64,000 nucleotides of DNA from Azonexus sp. Lineage in GTDB: Bacteria; Pseudomonadota; Gammaproteobacteria; Burkholderiales; Rhodocyclaceae. The notes beneath the pieces were generated by a model, which was not told the origin of the DNA, ran no database searches, and worked only from the letters and a program-made list of their open reading frames with translations. The stretch spans positions 62,001 through 126,000 of the forward strand of contig JAGOBB010000004.1 of the NCBI GenBank assembly GCA_017983615.1. The letters are read 5' to 3'. Below, piece after piece: positions 33,124 to 43,934 of this stretch; position 1 is the first letter of the stretch, and every line of letters starts with the position of its first letter. Position numbers and translations under genes: made by a program.

Positions 33124-33154
33124 AAAAAGGCCGGGATCGCTCCCAGCCTTTTTT
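33124..33154. terminator. Bidirectional terminator between the TPR gene and ppsA
   Basis: AAAAAGGC...GCCTTTTTT with an inner GGGA/TCCC pairing: a strong stem with A and T runs on both sides between converging genes. Confidence 0.85.
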
Positions 33155-33189
33155 CATTTTTGGCCGTATTTGACGGCCGACCGTAGCAT

Positions 33190-33195
<6 letters not shown>
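33155..33195 (+). repeat. Dispersed element, copy 7 (touches the ppsA stop codon)
   Basis: TTTTTGGCC, 13 nt, perfect GACCGTAGCATT. The last T of the core is the first base of the minus-strand ppsA stop triplet. Confidence 0.87.
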
Positions 33196-35565
<2,370 letters not shown>

Positions 35566-35599
35566 CAGGAATCCTTTCAGGGGGGTCGAATTTAAAAAA

Positions 35600-36367
35600 T
35601 CAGGAAGTTGAGAAATCGGTATTCAGGCGACGTTCCGCGGTTTCGCGGCGGGCGACGGAACGCAGCGTCTGGGCCAGCGTCTCGCGCACGAAGTCGATGT
35701 GCGTTTCGGCGGCCGAACGCGCCGCCTGCGGCTTGCGCTCGCGGACGGCGGAATGGATGGCGGCGTGCTGGGTCATCAGCAGGCGGCTGGCGGCCGGCAC
35801 CATCTTCAATTCGCCGAGGTTGAGGCGGATATTGTCGTGCATTAAACGCAGCAAGGCGGCCGACAGATGGCCGAGCAGCACGTTGTGCGAGGCATCGCCG
35901 ACGGCCTGGTGAAAGGCGATGTCGGCGTCGGAACGTTTGTCGGTGTTGTCGCTCTCGAAGGCAGCCTGGAGGGCCGAGAAGCTCTGGTCGAGGCGCTGCA
36001 GGTCGGCATCGGTGGCGCGCTCGGCTGCCCACTCGGCGGCCTGACCTTCAAGCATGCGGCGGAATTCCAGCATGTCCTCGCGCAGATTGGGGTAGGAACC
36101 CATCATGTCCTGCCAGGGGTCGAAGAAAGTCGACTCCAGCGCATCGGTCACGTAGGTGCCACCGCCCTGGCGGCTGGTTACCATGCCCTTGGAGGCCAGC
36201 TTCTGGATCGCTTCGCGCAGGCTCGGGCGGGAGACGCCCAGCTCCGCCGCCAGCTCGCGCTCGGGCGGCAGGCGGTCGCCGGACTTCAGCGAGCCTTCGA
36301 GGATACGCCGCTCCAGCGTCGAAGCGACGGCATCCGAAATACGCGGAACCTGCACCTTGTTTGGCAT
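35600..36367 (-). CDS. FadR/GntR-family regulator, LldR-like
   Basis: About 255 residues: an N-terminal winged HTH of the GntR type ([45 protein letters not shown], wing GGGTYVTDA) and an all-helical FCD effector domain with metal-site histidines ([22 protein letters not shown]). Divergence from lutACB and operators of the TGGT-N3-ACCA type argue for a lactate-responsive repressor. The start is uncertain: MPNKVQ at 36367 fits the family, whereas an ATG at 36400 would make the two operator copies coding. Confidence 0.85.
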   Translation of the reverse strand: MPNKVQVPRISDAVASTLERRILEGSLKSGDRLPPERELAAELGVSRPSLREAIQKLASKGMVTSRQGGGTYVTDALESTFFDPWQDMMGSYPNLREDMLEFRRMLEGQAAEWAAERATDADLQRLDQSFSALQAAFESDNTDKRSDADIAFHQAVGDASHNVLLGHLSAALLRLMHDNIRLNLGELKMVPAASRLLMTQHAAIHSAVRERKPQAARSAAETHIDFVRETLAQTLRSVARRETAERRLNTDFSTS

Positions 36368-36396
36368 TGGTAAGACCACATGGATTGGTAAGACCA
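36368..36396. promoter_or_regulatory. Two tandem LldR-type operators
   Basis: TGGTAAGACCA occurs at 36368-36378 and again at 36386-36396, 18 bp apart, immediately upstream of the regulator start. TGGT-N3-ACCA is the consensus of the FadR/LldR subfamily. Placement predicts autorepression. Confidence 0.75.
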
Positions 36397-36498
36397 GCAC
36401 ATTCTAGCGAGCGTTTAAGCAAAGCGCAAGCATGGGGATTTCCCTTGGATGATTGACTAAGTACCGGTATTCACGTAAATTTTCATTTCATGAATAAC

Positions 36499-36509
36499 TG
36501 GTCATACCA
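36499..36509. promoter_or_regulatory. LldR-type operator upstream of lutA
   Basis: TGGTCATACCA, a perfect TGGT-N3-ACCA dyad, 34 bp before the lutA ATG, placed to block lutACB transcription. Confidence 0.75.
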
Positions 36510-36542
36510 ATTGACCGTTAAATAATTCACACCGGAGACAAG

Positions 36543-37325
36543 ATGATTCCCGCGCACACCCCGCTACCCCGCCCGAGCGACGTATATTTCTTCGCCACCT
36601 GCGTCGTCGACCAGTTTTTCCCCGGTGCCGGCATGGATGCCATCACCCTGCTCGAACGTCAGGGCATCCGCGTCCATTTCCCCGAGGAGCAGACCTGCTG
36701 CGGCCAGCCGGCCTACACCAGCGGTTTCCCCGACGAAGCGCGCAAGGTTGCGGCGCATCAGCTGACCTTGTTCCCGAACGACTGGCCGGTGGTCGTGCCT
36801 TCCGGTTCCTGCGCCGGCATGATGAAACACCACTATCCGACGCTGTTCGCCAATGATCCGGTGAAAAAGGCCGCCGCCGAAAAGTTGTCGGCACGGGTCT
36901 ATGAACTCACCCAGTTCCTCGTCGACGTGCTGAATTTCAAGCCCGAGGATCTCGGCGGCGACTGTACCGTCGTGCTGCACACCTCCTGTTCGGCACGCCG
37001 CGAAATGGGCGTACATCTGACTGGCCGCAAACTGCTCGACGGCCTCGGCCACGTAACTGTCGCCCAGCAGGATCACGAATCGGAATGCTGCGGCTTCGGC
37101 GGCACCTTCTCGGTCAAGCAGCCGGAAATCTCCGGTGCCATGGTCGAGGACAAGGTCAAGGCGCTCAAGGCGACCGGCGCCGAGCGCGTCGTCAGCGCCG
37201 ACTGCGGCTGCCTGATGAACATCCTCGGCCACGCCGCCTGGAAGGACCAACAAGCCGGCCTCGCGAAACCCACCCTGCCCGGCGAACACATCGCCAGCTT
37301 CCTGCTCCGGAGGACCAGCAAATGA
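36543..37325 (+). CDS. lutA: L-lactate oxidation complex subunit LutA/LldE
   Basis: A 260-residue CCG-domain protein with the paired cysteine motifs TCCGQPAYTSGF (about 52) and ESECCGFGGTFSVKQPE (about 178), plus a late ADCGCLMN. These domains bind iron-sulfur clusters in heterodisulfide-reductase-like subunits. LutA works with LutB and LutC to oxidise L-lactate to pyruvate at the membrane. First gene of the operon; its stop overlaps the lutC start (ATGA). Confidence 0.92.
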   Translation: MIPAHTPLPRPSDVYFFATCVVDQFFPGAGMDAITLLERQGIRVHFPEEQTCCGQPAYTSGFPDEARKVAAHQLTLFPNDWPVVVPSGSCAGMMKHHYPTLFANDPVKKAAAEKLSARVYELTQFLVDVLNFKPEDLGGDCTVVLHTSCSARREMGVHLTGRKLLDGLGHVTVAQQDHESECCGFGGTFSVKQPEISGAMVEDKVKALKATGAERVVSADCGCLMNILGHAAWKDQQAGLAKPTLPGEHIASFLLRRTSK

Positions 37326-37993
37326 GCGCCCGCGACCGCATCCTTGGCAAATTAAGGCAAAAAATGCCATCGACCGTAGCATTGGCACCCGATGTCGCCA
37401 CTTGGTACGCCACGCATCGTCCGGTTGAAGGTGCGACTGACAAGGCCAGGCGCTTTCGGCACTTCATCGAACTGGCTCACGCCGAAGTCCTTCCGGTAAC
37501 ACCGGCAAACTGGCTGAGCACCCTGCGTGAGGTGCTGCGCAGCAAAGGCATCGACAAGATTCTGGTCAGCGAGGAAACAACGCATGGCTGCGCGGTGCTC
37601 GACGAGTTTCCGCGCCAGGGCGTCGATTGCCAGGTCTACGACATGGCCATCGAGGCCTGGAAGACGGAGATGTTCAACGCCACCCCGGCCAGCCTGACCG
37701 CCGCCCGTGGCGCCATTGCCGAGACCGGCACGCTGATCCTGTGGCCGGATCCGGCCGAACCGCGACTGATGTCGCTGGTGCCACCGGTGCATATCGTGCT
37801 GCTCAATGCGGCCAATATCTACAACACCTTCCACGAGGCGATGCTGGCCGAAGGCTGGTCACACGGTCTGCCGACCAATGCCCTGCTCATTTCCGGCCCT
37901 TCGAAGACCGCAGACATTCAGCAAACGCTGGCCTACGGCGCGCATGGTCCGAAGGAACTGGTCGTGCTGATGCTGACGGAGGGCGAGCAATGA
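37322..37993 (+). CDS. lutC: Lactate utilization protein LutC/LldG
   Basis: A 223-residue LUD-domain protein: SARDRILGKLR at the start, ARGAIAETGTLILW (conserved ETGT), LMSLVPPVHIVLL and LISGPSKTADIQQTLAYGAHGPKELVVLML at the end. It overlaps lutA and lutB by 4 nt each. A sense-orientation dispersed-element copy falls near codons 9-22 in the variable region after the first helix and encodes MPSTVALAP. Confidence 0.92.
   Translation: MSARDRILGKLRQKMPSTVALAPDVATWYATHRPVEGATDKARRFRHFIELAHAEVLPVTPANWLSTLREVLRSKGIDKILVSEETTHGCAVLDEFPRQGVDCQVYDMAIEAWKTEMFNATPASLTAARGAIAETGTLILWPDPAEPRLMSLVPPVHIVLLNAANIYNTFHEAMLAEGWSHGLPTNALLISGPSKTADIQQTLAYGAHGPKELVVLMLTEGEQ
37346..37386 (+). repeat. Dispersed element, copy 8 (inside lutC)
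   Basis: AAGGC, 13 nt with an A-run and GCC, then a perfect GACCGTAGCATT. It is the only in-gene copy in sense orientation; it encodes STVAL. Confidence 0.85.
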
Positions 37994-39420
37994 GCGAGCA
38001 CACCCTGCACTTCAACCCGTCGGAGGGCTTCCGCGCCCGCTCCAAAACGGTGGTCGACAATCCCTTCCTGCGCCAGAGCTTCCGCGGCGCGATGGATTTC
38101 CTGATGAGCAAGCGCGCTGCCCAGTTCCCCGACGCCGAGGAACTGGAAAGCCTGCGCACGCTGGGCGAAAGCATCCGCCAGTACAACCTGGCCAAGCTAC
38201 CGACACTGCTCGAACAGCTCGAAGCCAATCTGACCAAGAACGGCATCCAGGTCCATTGGGCTGAGACGCCGGACGAAGCCAATGAAATCATCCTCGGCAT
38301 CTGCAAGAAGCATCAGGCCAGGCTGATGGTCAAGGGCAAGTCGATGGTCAGCGAGGAAATCGAACTGAACCACGCCGCCGAAGCGGCCGGCATCGGCGCA
38401 CTGGAATCCGACATGGGCGAATACATTGTCCAGTTGGCCGGCGAAAAGCCGTCGCACATCATCATGCCGGCCATCCACAAGACCAAGGAGGAAATCGCCC
38501 GCCTGTTCGCCGACAAGGTCGAAGGCGTCGATTACACCGACAACGTCGATGCGCTGATCCAGATCGGTCGCACGGTGCTGCGGCAGAAATTCCTGGAGGC
38601 GGACATCGGCCTGTCCGGGGTCAATTTCGCCGTCGCCGAAACCGGCACGCTGTGCCTGGTCGAGAACGAAGGCAACGGCCGGATGTGCACCACCGCGCCG
38701 CCGGTCCATATCGCCATCACCGGCATCGAGAAGATCGTCGAAAAACTCGAACACGTGCCACCGCTGCTCTCGCTGCTCACCCGCTCTGCCACCGGCCAGA
38801 ACATCTCGACCTACTTCAACATGATCTCTTCGCCGCGCAAACCCGGCGAGAAGGACGGCCCGAGCGAAGTGCATCTGGTGCTTCTGGACAACGGCCGTTC
38901 ACAAGCCTATGCCGACGAGCAGTTGCGCAAGACGCTGCAATGCATTCGTTGCGGGGCGTGCATGAATCATTGCCCGGTCTATACGCGGATCGGTGGTCAC
39001 GCCTACGGCACGACCTATCCCGGCCCGATCGGCAAGATTATCTCGCCGCACATGCTGGGACTGGAGGCTACCAAGGGGCTGGTCACGGCGTCGTCGCTGT
39101 GCGGGGCTTGCGGGGAAGTTTGCCCGGTCAAGATTCCGATTCCGGAATTGCTGATGCGGTTGCGGGAGGAGGCGTTTTCTCCGCCGCATGCCGATCCTTC
39201 CATGGTTGGGCAGGGAGCGGGATATAGCGGGCTGATTTCTGCGGTCTGGCGGGGATGGGCTTTTGTCTATCGGTCGCCGGGGCTTTATCGGCTGACGACC
39301 TGGCTGGGGAGTCGGTTGCGGTGGTTGACGCCGTCGCGGCAAGGGGCGTGGACGTCGGTTCGGGTGCCGTTGAAACCGGCGCCGAAGCGGTTGCGGGATA
39401 TGTTGAAGGAACGCGGCTGA
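37990..39420 (+). CDS. lutB: L-lactate oxidation iron-sulfur subunit LutB/LldF
   Basis: A 476-residue protein with an N-terminal LUD-type region (KGKSMVSEEIELNHAAE, FAVAETGTLCLVENEGNGR, PPVHIAITGIEKIV) and two ferredoxin-like 4Fe-4S motifs (CIRCGACMNHCPVY, CGACGEVCPVKIP). This is the LutB electron-transfer architecture, completing lutA-lutC-lutB. From about 39050 to the stop, codons switch from mostly C-ending to mostly G-ending, right before the large inverted repeat. Confidence 0.94.
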   Translation: MSEHTLHFNPSEGFRARSKTVVDNPFLRQSFRGAMDFLMSKRAAQFPDAEELESLRTLGESIRQYNLAKLPTLLEQLEANLTKNGIQVHWAETPDEANEIILGICKKHQARLMVKGKSMVSEEIELNHAAEAAGIGALESDMGEYIVQLAGEKPSHIIMPAIHKTKEEIARLFADKVEGVDYTDNVDALIQIGRTVLRQKFLEADIGLSGVNFAVAETGTLCLVENEGNGRMCTTAPPVHIAITGIEKIVEKLEHVPPLLSLLTRSATGQNISTYFNMISSPRKPGEKDGPSEVHLVLLDNGRSQAYADEQLRKTLQCIRCGACMNHCPVYTRIGGHAYGTTYPGPIGKIISPHMLGLEATKGLVTASSLCGACGEVCPVKIPIPELLMRLREEAFSPPHADPSMVGQGAGYSGLISAVWRGWAFVYRSPGLYRLTTWLGSRLRWLTPSRQGAWTSVRVPLKPAPKRLRDMLKERG

Positions 39421-39463
39421 ATGACGCTTTCCTTTGTCGGGCATGGGGTTCCGCCTTGCTGGC

Positions 39464-39965
39464 GGGCATACTTTCTTTTGCTTCGCCAAAAGAAAGTAGC
39501 CAAAGAAAAGGCGACCCCAGGTTACGCGGTCGGCTGCGCCGACTCCCCTGCGCTACTCGAAACGCCGGGCGGCTGCGGAACTCGGGGCTGCGCCCCTCAA
39601 ACAGTCCTCGCCGAAGACCCCCGGCGCTTCTGCGTTGCTCGGCGCTCCACATGGGGACCCGAAAGGCGTCCCGGAGCCAAGCACCGTCCGGAAAACAAAA
39701 TGCTACGGTCGGCCCGAAAAAAAGGCCAAAAATGAAAAACCGCTGGTCGGCCACGGATGGTTTTCCGGGCCCCTTGGGAGGCGCCGAGTAACGCAGACGT
39801 TGGCGGAAAAAGGGCGAGGACTGTTTGAGGCCCGCAGGGCCGAGTTCCGCAGCCCCCGCCTACGTCGAGTAACGCAGGGAACCCGCGCAGCGGGCGCCGA
39901 CCCAGGGTCGCCTTTTCTTTGCTTACTTTCTTTTGGCGAAGCAAAAGAAAGTAAGACGCCCCTCA
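39464..39965. repeat. Large imperfect inverted repeat filling the lutB-dld gap
   Basis: The 615-bp gap between lutB and the D-lactate dehydrogenase gene is mostly an inverted repeat with arms of about 225 bp. Exact paired blocks include CTCAAACAGTCCTCGCC (39596-39612) with its reverse complement at 39813-39829. Each arm carries a hairpin (ACTTTCTTTTG / CAAAAGAAAGT at 39470-39497; a 14-bp version at 39922-39955). The dyad centre near 39712 is occupied by dispersed-element copy 9. Nothing else is coding here; long frames through it are artefacts. Confidence 0.82.
39697..39737 (-). repeat. Dispersed element, copy 9 (at the inverted-repeat dyad)
   Basis: AATGCTACGGTC (39699-39710, perfect, reverse orientation), 13 nt, then GGCCAAAAAT. 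It sits at the symmetry centre of the 39464-39965 repeat. Confidence 0.87.
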
Positions 39966-40035
39966 AGGGCGGAAAACAGAAGTTCAGAAAACCGCGCAAT
40001 AACGAGCAGCACGAAAAAGCAAACCGAGACAAACC

Positions 40036-42804
40036 ATGAGCGAACTGATCCACCACCTCAGCCAATACCTCCCGGCCAACCAGATCATCGTCGACGACCT
40101 GCGCCGCCTCGCCTACGGCACCGACGCCAGCTTCTACCGCCTGACGCCGCAGGTCATCGCGGTCGTCGAATCCGAGGCCGACGTCCGTGCCGTGCTGCAA
40201 ACCGCCAGACAGCATGCCACCCCGGTCACATTCCGGGCAGCCGGCACCAGCCTGTCCGGCCAGGCGATCACCAACGGCGTGCTGGCCCTGATCGGGGAAG
40301 GCTTCGCGACCTGCGATCTGAACGCCGATGCCAGCCAGGTCAAGGCCGGCCCAGGTATCGTCGGTGGCGAGGTCAATCGGCGGCTTGCGCCCTTCGGCCG
40401 CAAGATCGGCCCCGATCCGGCCTCGATCAACGCCTGCAAGATCGGTGGCATCGCCGCCAACAACGCTTCCGGCATGTGCTGCGGCACGGCCCAGAACAGC
40501 TACCGGACGCTGGCCGGCCTGCGCGTCATGCTGGCCGATGGCACCGTGCTCGATACGGAAGATGCCCGCAGCCGCGACACCTTTGCCCAATCCCACGCCG
40601 TGCTGCTCGGCGAACTGGAACGCCTGGGCCGCGATACCCGCGCCAACGTTAAGCTGGCCGAGCGCATCCGCCACAAGTTCAAGATCAAGAACACCACCGG
40701 CTACAGCCTCAACGCGCTGGTCGATTACGAAGACCCGATCGACATCCTCAGCCACCTGATGATCGGCTCGGAAGGCACGCTCGGCTTCATCTCGCGGATC
40801 ACCTACAACACTGTCGTCGAAGACCCGTTCAAGGCCAGCGCCCTGGTTTTCTTCCCGGACATCCGCACCGCCTGCGAGGCGGTCATCCGCCTCAAGCCGC
40901 AGCCGGTCTCGGCCGTCGAACTGCTTGACCGCCCGGCGCTGCATTCCGTCGAGAACAAGCCCGGCCTGCCACCGATCATTCGCCAGCTTGGCGAAGAAGC
41001 CGCCGCGCTGCTGATCGAAGTGCGGAATGCTACGGTCGATGGCCTGCAGGAGCGGATTTCCGCGGTCCATGCCGCGATGGACGGCATTACCACGGTGGAG
41101 CCGATGGTTTTCTCGACCGACCCGGCGAGCTGCGAGATGTACTGGAAAGTGCGCAAGGGCACCTTCCCCTCGGTCGGCGCCATGCGCCGTACCGGCACGA
41201 CGGTGATCATCGAGGACGTCGCCTTCCCGATTGCCGCGCTGGCCGACGCCACCCTCGACCTGCAGGCCCTGCTCCGCCATCACGGCTACCACGAGGCGAT
41301 CATTTTCGGCCACGCGCTGGAAGGCAACCTGCACTTCGTGTTCACCCAGGATTTCGGCGATCAAGCCGAGATCGACCGCTACGCCCGCTTCATGGACGAC
41401 GTCAGCCATCTGGTCGTCGACAAATACGACGGCTCGCTGAAGGCCGAGCACGGCACCGGCCGCAACATGGCGCCATTCGTCGAACTCGAATGGGGCAAGG
41501 AAGCGGCCGACCTGATGCGCAGGATCAAGCGCCTGTTCGACCCGGACAACCGCCTCAACCCCGGCGTCATCCTCAACGACAACCCGCACGCCCACCTTGA
41601 GAACCTGAAGCCGATGCCGGCCGCCGAGGACATCGTCGACCGCTGCATCGAATGCGGCTTCTGCGAACCGCTATGCCCCTCGCACCGGCTGACCCTCTCG
41701 CCGCGCCAACGCATCGTCAGCGTCCGCGAACTGGCCCGCCGCGCCGCGGCCGGCGAACCGGCTGGCGCCCTCGGCGAAGACTACCCTTACATGGGCCTCG
41801 ACACCTGCGCCGGCTGCGGCCTGTGTTCGACGGCCTGCCCGGTCGGTATCGACACAGGCGACCTTACCCGGCGCCTGCGCGGCCGCCAGCTTGGCGAAAC
41901 GGCCCGCGCAGTCAACGCCTGGACCGGCAACCATTTCGCCACACTGGCCAACGCCTCGCGCCTCGGCCTCAAAATTGGCCACGCCGTCTCCGGCGTGCTC
42001 GGCGACAACTTCCTCGGCCGCATTTCCGGCGGCGCCTGGAAGAAGAACATGCCGCATGCCGGCAAGGCGCCGGTGGCGCACCGCGGCCAGGGCGATCCGG
42101 TGGTCTATTTCCCGACCTGCGGCGGCCGCATCTTTGGGCCATCGACGGCCGGCGAAGCCCAGCTCGGCGACGTCATCAGCGAACTGCTGGTTCGTGCCGG
42201 TTACGATCCGATCCTGCCCGACGGTTTCGAACAACTGTGCTGCGGCCAGATGCTGGCCAGCAAGGGCATGGAAGAGGAAGCCGGCGCCATGTCCGACGCA
42301 CTCGAAGCGGCGCTGCTCAAAGCGTCGAACAACGGTCAGTACCCGGTGATCATGGACGCCAGCACCTGCACCGCCCGCATGCAGAAGCACCTGGCCGACC
42401 GGCTGAAACTCTACGATTTCCACGAATTCGCCCACGACGCCCTCTTGCCGCGCCTAGTCATCACCAAGCAGCCCGGCCCGGTCGCCCTGCACATCAACTG
42501 CAGCGTGCGCAAGACAGGTTCCGACGCCAAGCTGAAAAAACTGCTCACCGCCTGCACCGAACAGATCGTTGAACCGGCCGGCGTCACCTGTTGCGGCTTC
42601 GCTGGCGACCGTGGCTTCGTCGTCCCGGAACTCAACCAGCACGCCCTGCGCAAGATCCACGACGAGCTGCCGGCCAACTGCACCTGCGGCGTATCGACCA
42701 ACCGCACCTGCGAAATCGGCCTGACCGCCGAGACCGGCATCACCTACCAGTCGATCGCCTATCTGCTCGACCAATGCAGCCGGCCACAGGAAGGCGGGTG
42801 CTGA
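40036..42804 (+). CDS. FAD/Fe-S D-lactate dehydrogenase (GlcD-GlpC fusion type)
   Basis: A 922-residue fusion. The N-terminal FAD-binding oxidase domain has VTFRAAGTSLSGQAI and CKIGGIAANNASGMCCG; the C-terminal FAD-oxidase domain ends KAEHGTGRNMAPFVELEWG. Two 4Fe-4S motifs follow (CIECGFCEPLCPS, CAGCGLCSTACPVGID), then GlpC-like CCG domains (LCCGQML, TCCGFAGDRGF). This layout matches the quinone-linked respiratory D-lactate dehydrogenase Dld-II of Shewanella; placement after lutACB supports D-lactate as substrate. A dispersed-element copy encodes RNATVDG near residue 333. Confidence 0.88.
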   Translation: MSELIHHLSQYLPANQIIVDDLRRLAYGTDASFYRLTPQVIAVVESEADVRAVLQTARQHATPVTFRAAGTSLSGQAITNGVLALIGEGFATCDLNADASQVKAGPGIVGGEVNRRLAPFGRKIGPDPASINACKIGGIAANNASGMCCGTAQNSYRTLAGLRVMLADGTVLDTEDARSRDTFAQSHAVLLGELERLGRDTRANVKLAERIRHKFKIKNTTGYSLNALVDYEDPIDILSHLMIGSEGTLGFISRITYNTVVEDPFKASALVFFPDIRTACEAVIRLKPQPVSAVELLDRPALHSVENKPGLPPIIRQLGEEAAALLIEVRNATVDGLQERISAVHAAMDGITTVEPMVFSTDPASCEMYWKVRKGTFPSVGAMRRTGTTVIIEDVAFPIAALADATLDLQALLRHHGYHEAIIFGHALEGNLHFVFTQDFGDQAEIDRYARFMDDVSHLVVDKYDGSLKAEHGTGRNMAPFVELEWGKEAADLMRRIKRLFDPDNRLNPGVILNDNPHAHLENLKPMPAAEDIVDRCIECGFCEPLCPSHRLTLSPRQRIVSVRELARRAAAGEPAGALGEDYPYMGLDTCAGCGLCSTACPVGIDTGDLTRRLRGRQLGETARAVNAWTGNHFATLANASRLGLKIGHAVSGVLGDNFLGRISGGAWKKNMPHAGKAPVAHRGQGDPVVYFPTCGGRIFGPSTAGEAQLGDVISELLVRAGYDPILPDGFEQLCCGQMLASKGMEEEAGAMSDALEAALLKASNNGQYPVIMDASTCTARMQKHLADRLKLYDFHEFAHDALLPRLVITKQPGPVALHINCSVRKTGSDAKLKKLLTACTEQIVEPAGVTCCGFAGDRGFVVPELNQHALRKIHDELPANCTCGVSTNRTCEIGLTAETGITYQSIAYLLDQCSRPQEGGC
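41024..41045 (-). repeat. Dispersed element, copy 10 (inside the D-lactate dehydrogenase gene)
   Basis: Perfect AATGCTACGGTC followed by GATGGCC; the outer T-rich half is eroded. Encodes NATVDG. Confidence 0.8.
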
Positions 42805-42900
42805 CCCCTTCGAAAATCCTGATCTTTTGATCTGACCTGAAACAAAACGCCAGCTCTCTGGTCATAATCCCGGCTCAACAAAAACAGGTCGGTTCCGCCC

Positions 42901-43380
42901 ATGGACAGTCGCGTCAACTCTTGGTCACCCAGCATCGAATTCGGCATCCCCGAAATCGATGACCAGCATCGTGAACTCTTCGAACTGGCCGCCACATTCC
43001 GCGGCCATGGCGACGAAATCCGGGTCATGAAGGCGCTGGCCATTCTCTGCGATTACGCCAAGGTCCATCTGCAAGACGAAGAAGAACTGCTGGTCCGCAT
43101 CGGCTACCCGGACATCGAGGCCCACCGCCAGGCGCACAGCCAATTCCGGGCAATGCTGCGCCATCTGCTGCAGGACGCGCGCTCGCTAACCCTCGACCAG
43201 GTCGCCGACCGGGTCGAAGCCCTGATCAATGGCTGGTTCTACAACCATATCGTCCGTGTCGACAAGCTCTACATCCCGATGGTGATCGCCTACAAGGCCT
43301 ATCAGGCGAAGCCGCGCGAAATCCGCCCGGCCGGTCGCATCCGGCTCGTTCCACCCGCCGAGGATTCGACACCGGAATAG
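42901..43380 (+). CDS. Bacteriohemerythrin
   Basis: A 159-residue single-domain hemerythrin with the di-iron ligands in order: IPEIDDQHRELFEL (His24), HLQDEEELL (His/Glu), HRQAHSQF (two His) and NHIVRVDKLYI (His, Asp). It reversibly binds O2 and may deliver or sense oxygen in the cytoplasm. The C-terminus extends about 25 polar residues beyond the four-helix bundle. It stands alone between the D-lactate dehydrogenase and usp genes. Confidence 0.93.
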   Translation: MDSRVNSWSPSIEFGIPEIDDQHRELFELAATFRGHGDEIRVMKALAILCDYAKVHLQDEEELLVRIGYPDIEAHRQAHSQFRAMLRHLLQDARSLTLDQVADRVEALINGWFYNHIVRVDKLYIPMVIAYKAYQAKPREIRPAGRIRLVPPAEDSTPE

Positions 43381-43388
43381 GCGCACCC

Positions 43389-43410
43389 ACCCCTCGTTCT
43401 CCGAGGGGGT
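43389..43410 (+). terminator. GC-rich hairpin after the hemerythrin gene
   Basis: ACCCCTCG-ttctc-CGAGGGGGT, 8 bp past the stop codon. There is no clean T-run, so termination strength is uncertain. Confidence 0.5.
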
Positions 43411-43487
43411 GAGGATTTCCCTAACAGCCAGGGCTGCCGCGAGTTGCTAAGGTAGCCCCTATTTCGGAAACCTATCAGGAGAACCCC

Positions 43488-43934
43488 ATGTACAAAAACA
43501 TTCTGGTCGCCATCGACGACAGCGAAACCTCCCGTTGCGCCCTGGCCGAGGCCCTTCACATCGCCCGCACCAGCGACGCCAAGCTGTACATCACCCACGT
43601 CGCCGACGAGACGTTGATGGGCATGAGCGGGCGCACTTTCTCCACCTCGCTGAACCTCGACCACGCCATCGCGGCCATTGCCGAAGCGGGCCGCAAGTTG
43701 CTCGACGAAGCGATGACATCCGCCGACGGCGTCAAGGCCGAAGCCCTGCTGCTCGAAGCCCGCCAGCGCCGCGTTTCCGAGACACTGGCCGACAAGGCCA
43801 AGGAACTCGGCGTCGACCTGATCGTCATCGGCCGCCACGGCCAGCGCGGCCTGGCCACGCTGATTCTCGGCTCGGTCGCCGAACAACTGGCTAAAATTGC
43901 CGACGCCTCCGTACTCCTGGTCAGGAAACACTAA
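43488..43934 (+). CDS. Universal stress protein UspA family
   Basis: A 148-residue single-domain USP: YKNILVAIDDSETSRCALAEAL at the start and the ATP-binding signature GRHGQRGLATLILGSVAEQL near the end (G-x2-G-x9-G-S). ATP-binding members act as stress-linked homodimers. A strong CAGGAGAA site precedes the ATG. The stop codon is immediately followed by the ppc ATG, so the two are likely co-transcribed. Confidence 0.93.
   Translation: MYKNILVAIDDSETSRCALAEALHIARTSDAKLYITHVADETLMGMSGRTFSTSLNLDHAIAAIAEAGRKLLDEAMTSADGVKAEALLLEARQRRVSETLADKAKELGVDLIVIGRHGQRGLATLILGSVAEQLAKIADASVLLVRKH

Noticed and set aside
39421..40039. Several open frames through the inverted repeat, with peptides such as LLRQKKVAKEKATP and FASPKESSQRK
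   Set aside because: These are translations of the repeat hairpins, which appear on both strands and in both arms; no ribosome sites or conserved domains.
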